Below are positions 16,152 through 24,382 of a DNA stretch of 64,000 nucleotides, piece after piece. Made by a program: the position numbers and the translations under genes. Below the pieces are notes generated by a model. The model had not been told where the DNA came from. It made no database searches and was given only the letters and a program-made list of their open reading frames with translations. The stretch comes from Chryseobacterium sp. Tr-659 (lineage in GTDB: Bacteria > Bacteroidota > Bacteroidia > Flavobacteriales > Weeksellaceae), in NCBI RefSeq assembly GCF_011752975.1, contig NZ_VWWP01000001.1, positions 434,001-498,000 of the forward strand. Reading direction: 5' to 3'. The number at the start of each line of letters is the position of its first letter. Position 1 is the first letter of the stretch.

Positions 16152-18080
16152 ATGCTTTCGGTTCAAAGTTTAGGATTACATCATTCAGGAAATTATTTAT
16201 TTCAAAATGTAAATTTCACCATTAAAAAGGATGATAAAGTAGGTCTGGTAGGTAAAAATGGAGCGGGGAAATCCACTTTATTGAAAATGCTTTCTGGAGA
16301 AATTAATTTCTATGAAGGAGAAGTGGTAACTGAAGGAAGTATTACCATCGGTTTCCTGAAGCAGGATCTTGATTTTGTAAAAGGAAGAACCGTTTGGGAT
16401 GAAACAATGCAGGCTTTTGAGCAAATTAATGCTTGGAAAAATGAGCTTGAAGAAGTGAATCACCAAATGGCTACAAGAACCGATTACGAAAGTGATTCCT
16501 ACACAGATCTGATTAATAAAATGACCGAGCTGAATGACCTTTTGATGAACCATGATGCCTACAATCTTGAAGGTGACATGGAAAAAGTTCTGTTCGGTTT
16601 GGGATTTAAAGCGGATGATTTCCAAAAAATTACCGACGAATTTTCAGGAGGATGGAGAATGAGAATTGAATTGGCAAAATTACTTCTTCAAAAGAATGAC
16701 ATTATGCTTCTCGATGAGCCTACCAACCACCTTGATATGGAATCTATCATCTGGCTGGAGAACTTCCTGAAAGATTATCCAGGAGCTATTGTTCTGGTAA
16801 GCCACGATAAACAGTTTATGACGGCTGTGTGTAACAGAACGTTCGATATTAACAATAGAAAAGTTGACGATTATAAAGCCAACTATTCCAAATATCTGAT
16901 CATGAGAGAAGACCGCCGTGAAAAACTGATTCAGGCCAAAAAGAATCAGGACGCGGAGATCAAGCAGATGGAAGACAATATTAATAAGTTCCGTGCAAGT
17001 GCTACAAAAGCATCTTTTGCACAGTCGCTTATTAAAAAATTAGATAAAATAGAACGTATTGAAGTGGATAATGAAGACGTTTCAAAATTCAACATTCGTT
17101 TCGTACAATCTATGGTTCCGGGGAAAGTTATTTTTGAAGCGGTAAATCTTGGAAAAGCTTATGGTCAGAAACAAATTTTTGATGATGTAGATTTTATCGT
17201 TCAGAGAGGAGACAGAATTGCTCTTTTAGGACAGAACGGACAAGGAAAAACAACTCTGGCTAAAATTTTAGCAGGAGATATCAAAGATTATTCAGGAGCA
17301 TGGAATCTTGGGCATAATGTGAACATCGGATATTTCGCTCAGAATCAGGAAGAAGTTTTAACTCCGAACAAAACGGTTCTTGAAGAAGCAGAAGATGCGG
17401 CTACAGAAGAGACAAGACCTAGAGTAAGAGACCTATTAGGATCTTTCTTATTCCAGGGAGATGCAGTGTCAAAGAAAACAAAAGTCCTTTCCGGAGGAGA
17501 AAGAAACCGTCTGGCTCTTTGTAAATTGTTGCTTCGTCCTTTCAATACGCTGATTATGGACGAACCTACCAACCACCTTGATATTCAGTCTAAGGAAATT
17601 ATCAAGCTGGCATTACAGAACTTTGAAGGGACATTGATCGTAATTTCTCACGACAGAGAGTTCCTGCAGGGGCTTTGTGACAAGATCTACGAATTCCGTG
17701 ACGGGAAAATGAAAGAATTCCTTGGAGATATCAACGAATATCTTGAATACAGACAAAAGGAAACCATCAGAGAAATCTCTGCGGAAAAAGCTAAACTTCA
17801 TAATGAAGTAAAGGCAGAGCCTAAGAAAGCTGAAGAAAAACCTGTTGTCAGCAACAGTCAGACTTCTAATATTGTCAGCAAAGAACAAAAAAATATACAG
17901 AATAAGATCAAGAAAGTAGAGGAGAGAATTTCCGAGCTTGAGGCGAAAGTAGAAGAAATGGAAGCTTCATTTGCCAAAGAAAATCCTTCTGATGAAACTT
18001 TAGAGAAGTACAATCAGGCGAAGGAAGAACTGGATACTGCTTTACAGGAATGGGAATATCTTGGAACCCAGCTTGATTAA
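16152..18080 (+). CDS. ABC-F family ATPase
   Basis: The 642-aa soluble protein has two ATP-binding cassettes and no membrane part. Walker A motifs are GKNGAGKST and GQNGQGKTT, signatures are SGGWRMRIELAKLLL and LSGGERNRLALCKLL, and Walker B motifs are IMLLDEPTNHLD and TLIMDEPTNHLD. The two halves are joined by the charged interdomain linker typical of ABC-F proteins. The last 80 residues or so form a Lys/Glu-rich coiled coil, as in Uup. ABC-F proteins act on the ribosome in translation; a housekeeping role fits better than antibiotic resistance. A TATTTTTG box lies at 16104-16111. Confidence 0.93.
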   Translation: MLSVQSLGLHHSGNYLFQNVNFTIKKDDKVGLVGKNGAGKSTLLKMLSGEINFYEGEVVTEGSITIGFLKQDLDFVKGRTVWDETMQAFEQINAWKNELEEVNHQMATRTDYESDSYTDLINKMTELNDLLMNHDAYNLEGDMEKVLFGLGFKADDFQKITDEFSGGWRMRIELAKLLLQKNDIMLLDEPTNHLDMESIIWLENFLKDYPGAIVLVSHDKQFMTAVCNRTFDINNRKVDDYKANYSKYLIMREDRREKLIQAKKNQDAEIKQMEDNINKFRASATKASFAQSLIKKLDKIERIEVDNEDVSKFNIRFVQSMVPGKVIFEAVNLGKAYGQKQIFDDVDFIVQRGDRIALLGQNGQGKTTLAKILAGDIKDYSGAWNLGHNVNIGYFAQNQEEVLTPNKTVLEEAEDAATEETRPRVRDLLGSFLFQGDAVSKKTKVLSGGERNRLALCKLLLRPFNTLIMDEPTNHLDIQSKEIIKLALQNFEGTLIVISHDREFLQGLCDKIYEFRDGKMKEFLGDINEYLEYRQKETIREISAEKAKLHNEVKAEPKKAEEKPVVSNSQTSNIVSKEQKNIQNKIKKVEERISELEAKVEEMEASFAKENPSDETLEKYNQAKEELDTALQEWEYLGTQLD

Positions 18081-18090
18081 ATCAAATAAG

Positions 18091-18125
18091 AATGCTTCAT
18101 AACTGGAAATTATGAAGCATTTTTT
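18091..18125 (+). terminator. Intrinsic terminator after the ABC-F gene
   Basis: AATGCTTCATAA (18091-18102) pairs with TTATGAAGCATT (18110-18121), followed by Ts. Confidence 0.9.
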
Positions 18126-18212
18126 GTAACAGAATCCTTTTCATCGCTACTTATTATCCGTAGTTGCAAAGTAATTTAATAAAAGTTTAAGGAAACAATT
18201 AAATTATTTTCA

Positions 18213-18220
18213 TAATTTTG
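18213..18220 (+). promoter_or_regulatory. -7 box 4 nt before the His-rich small gene
   Basis: TAATTTTG followed by AACC and then the ATG at 18225: the same TAnnTTTG-N4-ATG arrangement as queD, panD and others in this window. Confidence 0.5.
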
Positions 18221-18224
18221 AACC

Positions 18225-18581
18225 ATGATTTTTAAAGAAAGCAGAAATTTAAAGAGTTTTATCTCCAAGCTATTGTTTGGAGTGTACTTCCTCGCTCTGC
18301 TTTCTCAAAGTTTTCACCACCATGATTCTGTTGACTATTTTAAGGCATTTCATCTTAAAAAAACAGAAAATACGGTAACGAAAACTGTTGCTAAAGAGAA
18401 AGCTGGCGACTGTCTGGCCTGCCATTTTCTGGCTACCGGGCACACCTTAGCTCCTGAGGAGTTCAGTTTTACTTTTGATCATTATTCTCATGAAGTAAAA
18501 CAGATCATTGCCATTCAGGAGAAAATCTGGTCTCAGACCAAATTCACCTTTCAACTTCGGGGACCGCCCGCAATTTCATAA
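18225..18581 (+). CDS. Small exported His/Cys protein upstream of a TonB receptor
   Basis: The 118-aa protein has an N-terminal hydrophobic segment (about residues 15-30) ending at SQSFHHHDS, and a central CLACHFLATGH motif. It ends LRGPPAIS, a tail I associate with small proteins beside TonB receptors in Bacteroidetes. The His and Cys clusters suggest binding of a transition metal, but no family can be named with confidence (DUF2946 is the nearest idea). It is encoded 238 bp before the TonB-dependent receptor on the same strand, with a perfect palindrome at 18601-18621 between them. Confidence 0.6.
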   Translation: MIFKESRNLKSFISKLLFGVYFLALLSQSFHHHDSVDYFKAFHLKKTENTVTKTVAKEKAGDCLACHFLATGHTLAPEEFSFTFDHYSHEVKQIIAIQEKIWSQTKFTFQLRGPPAIS

Positions 18582-18600
18582 TTTCTCAGATTCTATAGGG

Positions 18601-18621
18601 TTTAAAGTGTAGTACTTTAAA
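18601..18621. promoter_or_regulatory. Palindrome upstream of the TonB receptor, operator candidate
   Basis: TTTAAAGT-N5-ACTTTAAA is a perfect 8-bp inverted repeat of 21 bp total, the size of Fur/Zur-type operators. Further TTTAAAG and CTTAAAG half-sites follow at 18630-18645. The function is inferred from position only. Confidence 0.35.
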
Positions 18622-18819
18622 GTTCAATGCTTAAAGTTTAAAGTTGTTGGAAAACAACTGATCGTCTGTAATTGATATTTAATTACCTGATGCTGATTTC
18701 GAACTTCGATTTCTCATTAAGACATGATTCTTTTACATTGTACGGTTAAGTATAAACCCTACCCACAAATTTTAACGAAAATGTACCTATTAAAAGGGTA
18801 CGCAATCAATCTATTTACA

Positions 18820-21213
18820 ATGAAATTGATATATTGCCTGCTGCTGATCTTTTGTGGATCAGTATTTACAAGTGCACAAAAAAATTATACTGTACAAGGA
18901 ACCGTTCAGGATTTTCATGATAAAACAATGCTTGAAAATGCCGTTATTAAGATCGGAAAATTTACAGCTAAAACAGATAACAAAGGAACATTTTCCTTTG
19001 ATAAAATCCCTGCAGGGAAGTATACACTCATTGCCCAACATCCTGATTGCAATGATTATACTGAAAATATAGGAGTTGATAAGGATTTGCATGTGTCGAT
19101 TATACTGGAGCATCATGTGAAAGATATTGAGACTGTAACGATTCATGGAAGTCATAAGAATAATGGAAGCATGGTGGTGAAGACCATTGACAAATCAATG
19201 ATTTCCCGAAATGTTACTGAAAACTTAGGGAATTTATTAACCAATGTCTCAGGTGTAAATGTTCTTAAAACAGGGAATAATATTACAAAACCTATTATCC
19301 ATGGGCTTTACGGAAGTAGAGTGTCCATTCTTAATGATGGAGTAAAGCTGGCTGAACAGGAATGGGGGGTAGAGCATGCTCCGAATGTAGATGTTAACAA
19401 TTTTGAACATATTGATGTTATAAAAGGAGCATCTGCGCTGAAGTATGGAAGCGGTGCCATAGGTGGCGTAGTCGTTTTACAGCCTCAGGTTTTACCTAAG
19501 AAAGATACCATTATGGGAAATGTTTCTCTTTCCGGAATTTCCAATGGAAGAGGTGCAGATCTTAATGTAAAACTGGCAAAAACCTGGGAAAACGGATGGG
19601 CAGTAAAAACCAATGGAAGTTATAAGAAACTTGGTGATCTTGAAGCTCCGGATTATGGCTTAATGAATACAGGGCTTGAAAGTTCAGGATTTAATTTCGG
19701 AGTTCAAAAGATGACCTTTGAAAAAGGATTTTCTTTTGACTATTATCTGACAAAAAGCAGCATAGGAATTCTTAGAAGCTCTCACGTAGGGAGTTCCGAG
19801 GATTTACTTGCAGCTCTTACAGCGCCGGAACCAATCTATCAGAGAGATTTTAGTTATAATATTGATAACCCAAAACAGGAAATTGAGCATCATATTGCTA
19901 AAGTTTCTGCCTATAAAAGGTTTGAAAATTTCGGAAAGGTCACAGCTACTTACAGTTTTCAGTACAATCATAGAAAAGAATATGATATCAGACGTACAGA
20001 AGAGCTGAGTAAAAAACCGGCACTGGATCTTGAACTGATCACCAACGATCTGAATATTAATCACCTGATAGAAAGAGGAAAGTGGAATCTTGAAACAGGA
20101 ATTAATGCAGGTTATCAAAACAATTATTCCAATACTCAAACTGAAGCAAGACGTCTTGTTCCGAATTACGACAGATATTATGCAGGAATTTATTCTGTAT
20201 TAAAATATAAAATTGCTCCCAAACTGGATATGGAATTGGGAGGAAGATATGATTATGACCATTATGATGTAACAAAATGGTATGATCTGAGCGACTGGAA
20301 TAAAACCTATGCCGCAGATTATTCAAATTTTGTGGTAAGAATAAACCAGAACAGAATTCTTACAAAACCATCTTTAACTTACAATAATATTTCATTGAAC
20401 GGAGGAATTGTTTACCATCCGTCTGAATATTTTGATCTGAAATTTAATTATGCCAGAGTTTCAAGATCTCCGAATATTGCAGAACTTTTTGCAGACGGGC
20501 TTCACCACTCGGCAGCAATTATTGAAAGAGGAAATATGAGAATGAAAAATGAAACAGGAAATCAGTTTAACTTAGTTGCTGATGTAAAAGCAAATGTTTT
20601 AAAAGGATTGAATATTTCAGTAAACCCTTACTTTTTTTATACTAAGAATTTCATCAATCAAATTCCTACAGGATATCAGAATACACAATGGGGTGGGGCT
20701 TTTGTAGAGTACAGTTATGAGCAGGTTGATGCAAAAATGTATGGAGTGGATCTAGATGTTCAGCTTAAAATTACAGATAACCTTGAGTATAAAGGAAGGG
20801 GATCATATGTATATGGACAAGATTTAACACATGATGTACCTCTTATTTTGATGATGCCTCCGAATTTTAATAATTCATTGGAATTCAGTAAAAAAGAATG
20901 GAAAAACTTTTATTTTACAGTAAGTAACAATACCTATTTAAAGCAAACAAGGTTTCCAGTTTATAACGTCCCGATCAGATTATTTGATTCAGACGGAAAT
21001 CCATACAATCAGGAAGTGGATATTTCTACGCCTCCGAGCGGATATTCGCTTTGGAACCTTCAGACAGGGGTGAATCTGTCTAAAAATTTCGGAATTGATT
21101 TTTCAGTTCGAAATGTATTTAATACGTCTTACAGAGATTATCTGAACAGGCTTCGTTTCTTTTCCAACGAAACGGGAAGAAACTTTATTTTAACTCTTAA
21201 ATATCAATTTTAA
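18820..21213 (+). CDS. TonB-dependent outer-membrane receptor
   Basis: The ATG at 18820 gives a good signal peptide (MKLIYCLLLIFCGSVFTSAQ) and about 797 aa; the longer frame from 18724 has no sense as an N-terminus. Order: signal; carboxypeptidase-regulatory-like beta-sandwich (about 22-105, with TLIAQHPDC); plug domain (VLKTGNNITKPIIHGLYGSR, GASALKYGSGAIGGVV); then a long beta-barrel ending in Phe (ILTLKYQF), the usual outer-membrane insertion signal. Plug features recall the ZnuD-like group, and the His-rich neighbour also suggests a metal substrate; that is inference. A lipoprotein gene follows by 19 nt. Confidence 0.92.
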   Translation: MKLIYCLLLIFCGSVFTSAQKNYTVQGTVQDFHDKTMLENAVIKIGKFTAKTDNKGTFSFDKIPAGKYTLIAQHPDCNDYTENIGVDKDLHVSIILEHHVKDIETVTIHGSHKNNGSMVVKTIDKSMISRNVTENLGNLLTNVSGVNVLKTGNNITKPIIHGLYGSRVSILNDGVKLAEQEWGVEHAPNVDVNNFEHIDVIKGASALKYGSGAIGGVVVLQPQVLPKKDTIMGNVSLSGISNGRGADLNVKLAKTWENGWAVKTNGSYKKLGDLEAPDYGLMNTGLESSGFNFGVQKMTFEKGFSFDYYLTKSSIGILRSSHVGSSEDLLAALTAPEPIYQRDFSYNIDNPKQEIEHHIAKVSAYKRFENFGKVTATYSFQYNHRKEYDIRRTEELSKKPALDLELITNDLNINHLIERGKWNLETGINAGYQNNYSNTQTEARRLVPNYDRYYAGIYSVLKYKIAPKLDMELGGRYDYDHYDVTKWYDLSDWNKTYAADYSNFVVRINQNRILTKPSLTYNNISLNGGIVYHPSEYFDLKFNYARVSRSPNIAELFADGLHHSAAIIERGNMRMKNETGNQFNLVADVKANVLKGLNISVNPYFFYTKNFINQIPTGYQNTQWGGAFVEYSYEQVDAKMYGVDLDVQLKITDNLEYKGRGSYVYGQDLTHDVPLILMMPPNFNNSLEFSKKEWKNFYFTVSNNTYLKQTRFPVYNVPIRLFDSDGNPYNQEVDISTPPSGYSLWNLQTGVNLSKNFGIDFSVRNVFNTSYRDYLNRLRFFSNETGRNFILTLKYQF

Positions 21214-21232
21214 TTACTTAAAATCAAAAAAA

Positions 21233-21814
21233 ATGAAAAATATTTTTAAAAATACGACCCTTATCTTAGGACTTTTATTCTTAGCTGTTTCTTTAAGCTT
21301 AACTTCATGTAACAGAAGTGATGATGAGGCAGATGATCTTCCTCAGGAAGAACTTTCTGATGTTCTCTTAAGAGTAACCGATGCTGCTGGGGGAGCTGCG
21401 GTAGTTTATGATTATCAGGTGAATAGTACAACCAATCCGAATATTAAATTAATCAATGGCCATACCTATAATGTAGAGGTACTTTTCAAAAATGGTAATG
21501 ACGATGCTACTGAGGAAATTAAAACTGCAAAAGATGCACATTTTCTGGTGTACAACTTTCCAAACTCAGATATTACTTTAACACGTACAGATGATTTCAC
21601 AAGAGGAGATGGAAATCGTGTTGGTTTGAAAACAAAATGGGTGGTAAATACTGCTGTGAAAAATACTTCTGCACCTAGTCAGTTGGTTCTTACGTTATTC
21701 CATGAGTCGGTAACAGTTTCTGAAGCTTCTGCTGTGAGTGGAAACGGTGTTGTATACGGAACGCATACAGGAGGTGAAACAGATGCACAGGCAACCTATA
21801 ATATTATTAATTAA
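21233..21814 (+). CDS. Lipoprotein encoded after the TonB receptor
   Basis: The 193-aa protein has a lipobox (LSLTSC at the end of the signal segment, about residue 26) and an acidic run after the Cys (NRSDDEADD), consistent with surface or periplasmic anchoring. The rest appears beta-rich (VLLRVTDAAGG, HTYNVEVLFKNGND, SQLVLTLFHESVTV) without a known motif. Being 19 nt behind the receptor, it probably serves as its accessory binding or regulatory lipoprotein. A terminator follows. Confidence 0.75.
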   Translation: MKNIFKNTTLILGLLFLAVSLSLTSCNRSDDEADDLPQEELSDVLLRVTDAAGGAAVVYDYQVNSTTNPNIKLINGHTYNVEVLFKNGNDDATEEIKTAKDAHFLVYNFPNSDITLTRTDDFTRGDGNRVGLKTKWVVNTAVKNTSAPSQLVLTLFHESVTVSEASAVSGNGVVYGTHTGGETDAQATYNIIN

Positions 21815-21836
21815 TATATCTTTTAGTCTTGTTAAC

Positions 21837-21868
21837 AAAACCATCGGAATTTCCGGTGGTTTTTTATT
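21837..21868 (+). terminator. Intrinsic terminator after the receptor-lipoprotein pair
   Basis: AAAACCATCGGA (21837-21848) pairs with TCCGGTGGTTTT (21852-21863, one G-U), followed by Ts. Confidence 0.9.
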
Positions 21869-21955
21869 TAACAATATTTGGCGTTATAAGTTGATTTTAA
21901 ATGGGTGATTTTCATAAAAAATTCCTATTTTTGCAACCTAAAATTTTAATCAATA

Positions 21956-23290
21956 ATGAAGGTTACCGCACAAAACCATGATGATGTAAGTGCATTGCTT
22001 ACAGTAACATTGGAAAAATCTGACTACAAAGAAAAAGTAGAGAAGCAATTGATTAATTATGCTAAAAATGCGCAAGTTCCTGGATTCAGAAAAGGGAAAG
22101 TGCCTTTGAGTATGGTTAAAAAACAATATGAAGCAGGTATTGCATTTGAAGAAATCAACAGACAGGTTTCTGATGCTTTGAACAACTATGTTAATGAAAA
22201 CAAATTAAGATTAGTTGGTCAGCCTATTCCACAGCCAGTAAACGAATTAGATTACAATGCTGATCAGTTAGAAGTTGCTTTCGAAGTAGGTTATGAGCCT
22301 GAATTCACTATAGATTTAGCTAAATATGAAGCACCTCACTATAAAGTAGAAGCTTCTGATAAAGAAATTAACAAGAGCATTGAAAACATGCAGAAGCGTT
22401 TCGCTGAGCAGGTTCCTCAAGATAAAATCACTAAAGATTCTTATATCGCTTTAGAAGTTTCTCAGGTTGTAGAAGAAGATGCTGAAGGAGAGCACCACCA
22501 CCACCCAAAAAACCTTACCATTACTGCTGAAAACAAAGAAGCTTTCAAATTGGTAAAAGGGTTGAAAATGGACGGATCTGTAAAAGTAACGAAAGAAACT
22601 CTTGCTGGTGACGAAGAATTAGCTAAAGAATTAGGATTCGGTAAAGAAGAAGTTGAGCACTTACACCACAATGAAGTGGAAGTAAAAGTAAAAGACTTCT
22701 ATTCTTTGAACTTAGCTGAACTTAACCAGGAGCTTTTCGACAAAGTTTACGGAGAAGGAAACATCAAGTCTGAAGACGAACTAAAAGACAAAGTAAAAAC
22801 TGAATTAGATGAATATTTCCAGCAGAATGCTGACGTTCACTTTGTGAATAAAGTATTGGAGCAGGTAACAGATAAGGAAGAAGTGAAACTTCCTGAAAAC
22901 TTCCTTGTGAAGTGGTTACTATTCTCTAACCAGAACATCCAGTCTGAAGATCAGGCTAAAGAAATTCTTGAAGCTGAGAAAAGCCAGTTGAGATACCAGA
23001 TCATCGAAGGTAAATTGATGACTGATAACGAAATCAACCTAGACTATGCTGATGTATTAGCACAGGCTGAGCAGTTGGTGAAAAACCAATTGGCAATCTA
23101 CGGAATCCACCACTTAGGTGATGAAGAAATCCAAAAATATGCTGTTGAGATGTTGAAAGATCAGGAACAGGTAAGACAGATCTCTTCTGAAGTAGCTATG
23201 GCTAAATTGAAAGATGTAATTCTTGAAAAAGCAAGCAAAAAAGAAACTAAAATTTCTCACGACGAATTTTTAGAAGAGCTTAAAAAATAA
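21956..23290 (+). CDS. tig: Trigger factor
   Basis: A ribosome-bound chaperone for nascent chains. The N-terminal signature GFRKGKVPLSMVKKQYE (about residues 43-59) is the ribosome-docking loop. The long helical C-terminus forms the cradle. The middle, where a PPIase domain sits in E. coli, is divergent and contains a natural His run (EGEHHHHPK) and further His (HLHHNE). The length of 444 aa is normal for Bacteroidetes. A TATTTTTG box is at 21926-21933. The codon usage looks like that of a highly expressed gene. Confidence 0.93.
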   Translation: MKVTAQNHDDVSALLTVTLEKSDYKEKVEKQLINYAKNAQVPGFRKGKVPLSMVKKQYEAGIAFEEINRQVSDALNNYVNENKLRLVGQPIPQPVNELDYNADQLEVAFEVGYEPEFTIDLAKYEAPHYKVEASDKEINKSIENMQKRFAEQVPQDKITKDSYIALEVSQVVEEDAEGEHHHHPKNLTITAENKEAFKLVKGLKMDGSVKVTKETLAGDEELAKELGFGKEEVEHLHHNEVEVKVKDFYSLNLAELNQELFDKVYGEGNIKSEDELKDKVKTELDEYFQQNADVHFVNKVLEQVTDKEEVKLPENFLVKWLLFSNQNIQSEDQAKEILEAEKSQLRYQIIEGKLMTDNEINLDYADVLAQAEQLVKNQLAIYGIHHLGDEEIQKYAVEMLKDQEQVRQISSEVAMAKLKDVILEKASKKETKISHDEFLEELKK

Positions 23291-23313
23291 TTATACTCAG
23301 ATATAAATATTGG

Positions 23314-23341
23314 AAACCGTCAATTTTTTGACGGTTTTTTT
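23314..23341 (+). terminator. Intrinsic terminator after tig
   Basis: AAACCGTCAA (23314-23323) pairs with TTGACGGTTT (23328-23337), followed by Ts. Confidence 0.9.
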
Positions 23342-23540
23342 GTTGAATACTACCAGATATAACCATTTGTATATAACACGGAATGAAATACTTTCGTGAA
23401 CCGGAATATTCAATAGTGTTTTAAAAATTCTTTATTCAAGTTCATATCAGGTTATTCATCTATTGTTGATTAATTATTTCCCACGTATGATATATGTCCG
23501 TCAATATTCCTATATTTACCTTCTAAATTTTATAGTAAAT

Positions 23541-24227
23541 ATGAAAAAGATCATCATTCCGTTTTTCTGTGCTGTGCTTTTCTCAGTACCGGCAGCTGCC
23601 CAGAAAAAAGGGGCTGCATCTGCTAAAACAGAAGCTGTAGCTTCAAAACTGACGCCTAAAGAAGTTATTGATAATTATTTCAAGGCATTAGGTGGAAAAG
23701 ATAAATTAGAAGCTATCAAATCAACCATTACTGATAACACGGTAAGTGTACAGGGTATGGAAATTAAAATGACCACTAAGAAATTAGGAAATAAGTTCAA
23801 ATCTGTACAATCATTGATGGGGAAAGAAATGATCCAGCTTTTTGACGGCGAGAAAGGATATTTTGACCAGATGGGAACTAAAATTGACATTCCTGCAGAT
23901 AAGATCGCAGAATTGAAAAAAGGAAAACCGGTAGATGCGCTGGCATTCGATTTTGCTAATTTCAAAGAAGTTTCCACAGAGAAGCTCGATGGGAAAGACT
24001 ACAACGTACTAGCTTCTGATAAAGGAAAATTTTATTTTGATGCAGGAACCGGGCTTTTGTATAAAACTGCTGCACCAGAAGGAAGCGCAATGATGAAAAG
24101 TTATATGACAGTAGACGGACTACAATTTCCTGCTGATGTAGAAGCTGAAGGAGGTGGGCAAAAGATGAATATCAAAACCACTAAAATTGTTCTCAACTCA
24201 GGAGTTACGGATGCAGATTTTAAATAA
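23541..24227 (+). CDS. Exported LolA-like/outer-membrane lipoprotein-sorting-like protein
   Basis: The ATG at 23541 opens a clear signal peptide (MKKIIIPFFCAVLFSVPAAA-Q); the frame extends to a TTG at 23463 but that N-terminus is implausible. The 228-aa product contains VIDNYFKALGGKDKLEAIKS, a common opening in Bacteroidetes periplasmic proteins of the LolA/outer-membrane lipoprotein-sorting type. Repeated antiparallel-strand motifs follow (DGEKGYFDQMG, GKFYFDAGTGLLYKT). It is probably a periplasmic lipid- or lipoprotein-binding barrel. It is separated from the M16 genes by its own terminator, so co-function with them is not established. Confidence 0.75.
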   Translation: MKKIIIPFFCAVLFSVPAAAQKKGAASAKTEAVASKLTPKEVIDNYFKALGGKDKLEAIKSTITDNTVSVQGMEIKMTTKKLGNKFKSVQSLMGKEMIQLFDGEKGYFDQMGTKIDIPADKIAELKKGKPVDALAFDFANFKEVSTEKLDGKDYNVLASDKGKFYFDAGTGLLYKTAAPEGSAMMKSYMTVDGLQFPADVEAEGGGQKMNIKTTKIVLNSGVTDADFK

Positions 24228-24241
24228 AAATCGCTTTTTAA

Positions 24242-24280
24242 ATATATTAGAACCGGGTATTTCCCGGTTTTTTAATATAT
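24242..24280 (+). terminator. Intrinsic terminator with extended outer arms
   Basis: AACCGGG (24251-24257) pairs with CCCGGTT (24263-24269), followed by Ts. An outer ATATATTA/TAATATAT pair (24242-24249 with 24273-24280) extends the palindrome. Confidence 0.9.
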
Positions 24281-24382
24281 GTTCAATAACTTTAACTCAA
24301 ATTTAACTATGAAATGAATTTTAAACACTTCTTCAGTTTGTGAATAATTGGTAGTTTTAGCCCGTAAATAAAATCAAATACC

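Noticed and set aside
18724..18819. Longer N-terminus for the TonB receptor
   Set aside because: A normal signal peptide begins at 18820; the extra 32 residues would block export.
22490..22510. His run in trigger factor that looks like an engineered tag
   Set aside because: It is internal, in frame, flanked by normal acidic sequence, and another His cluster occurs 50 residues on; natural for this gene.
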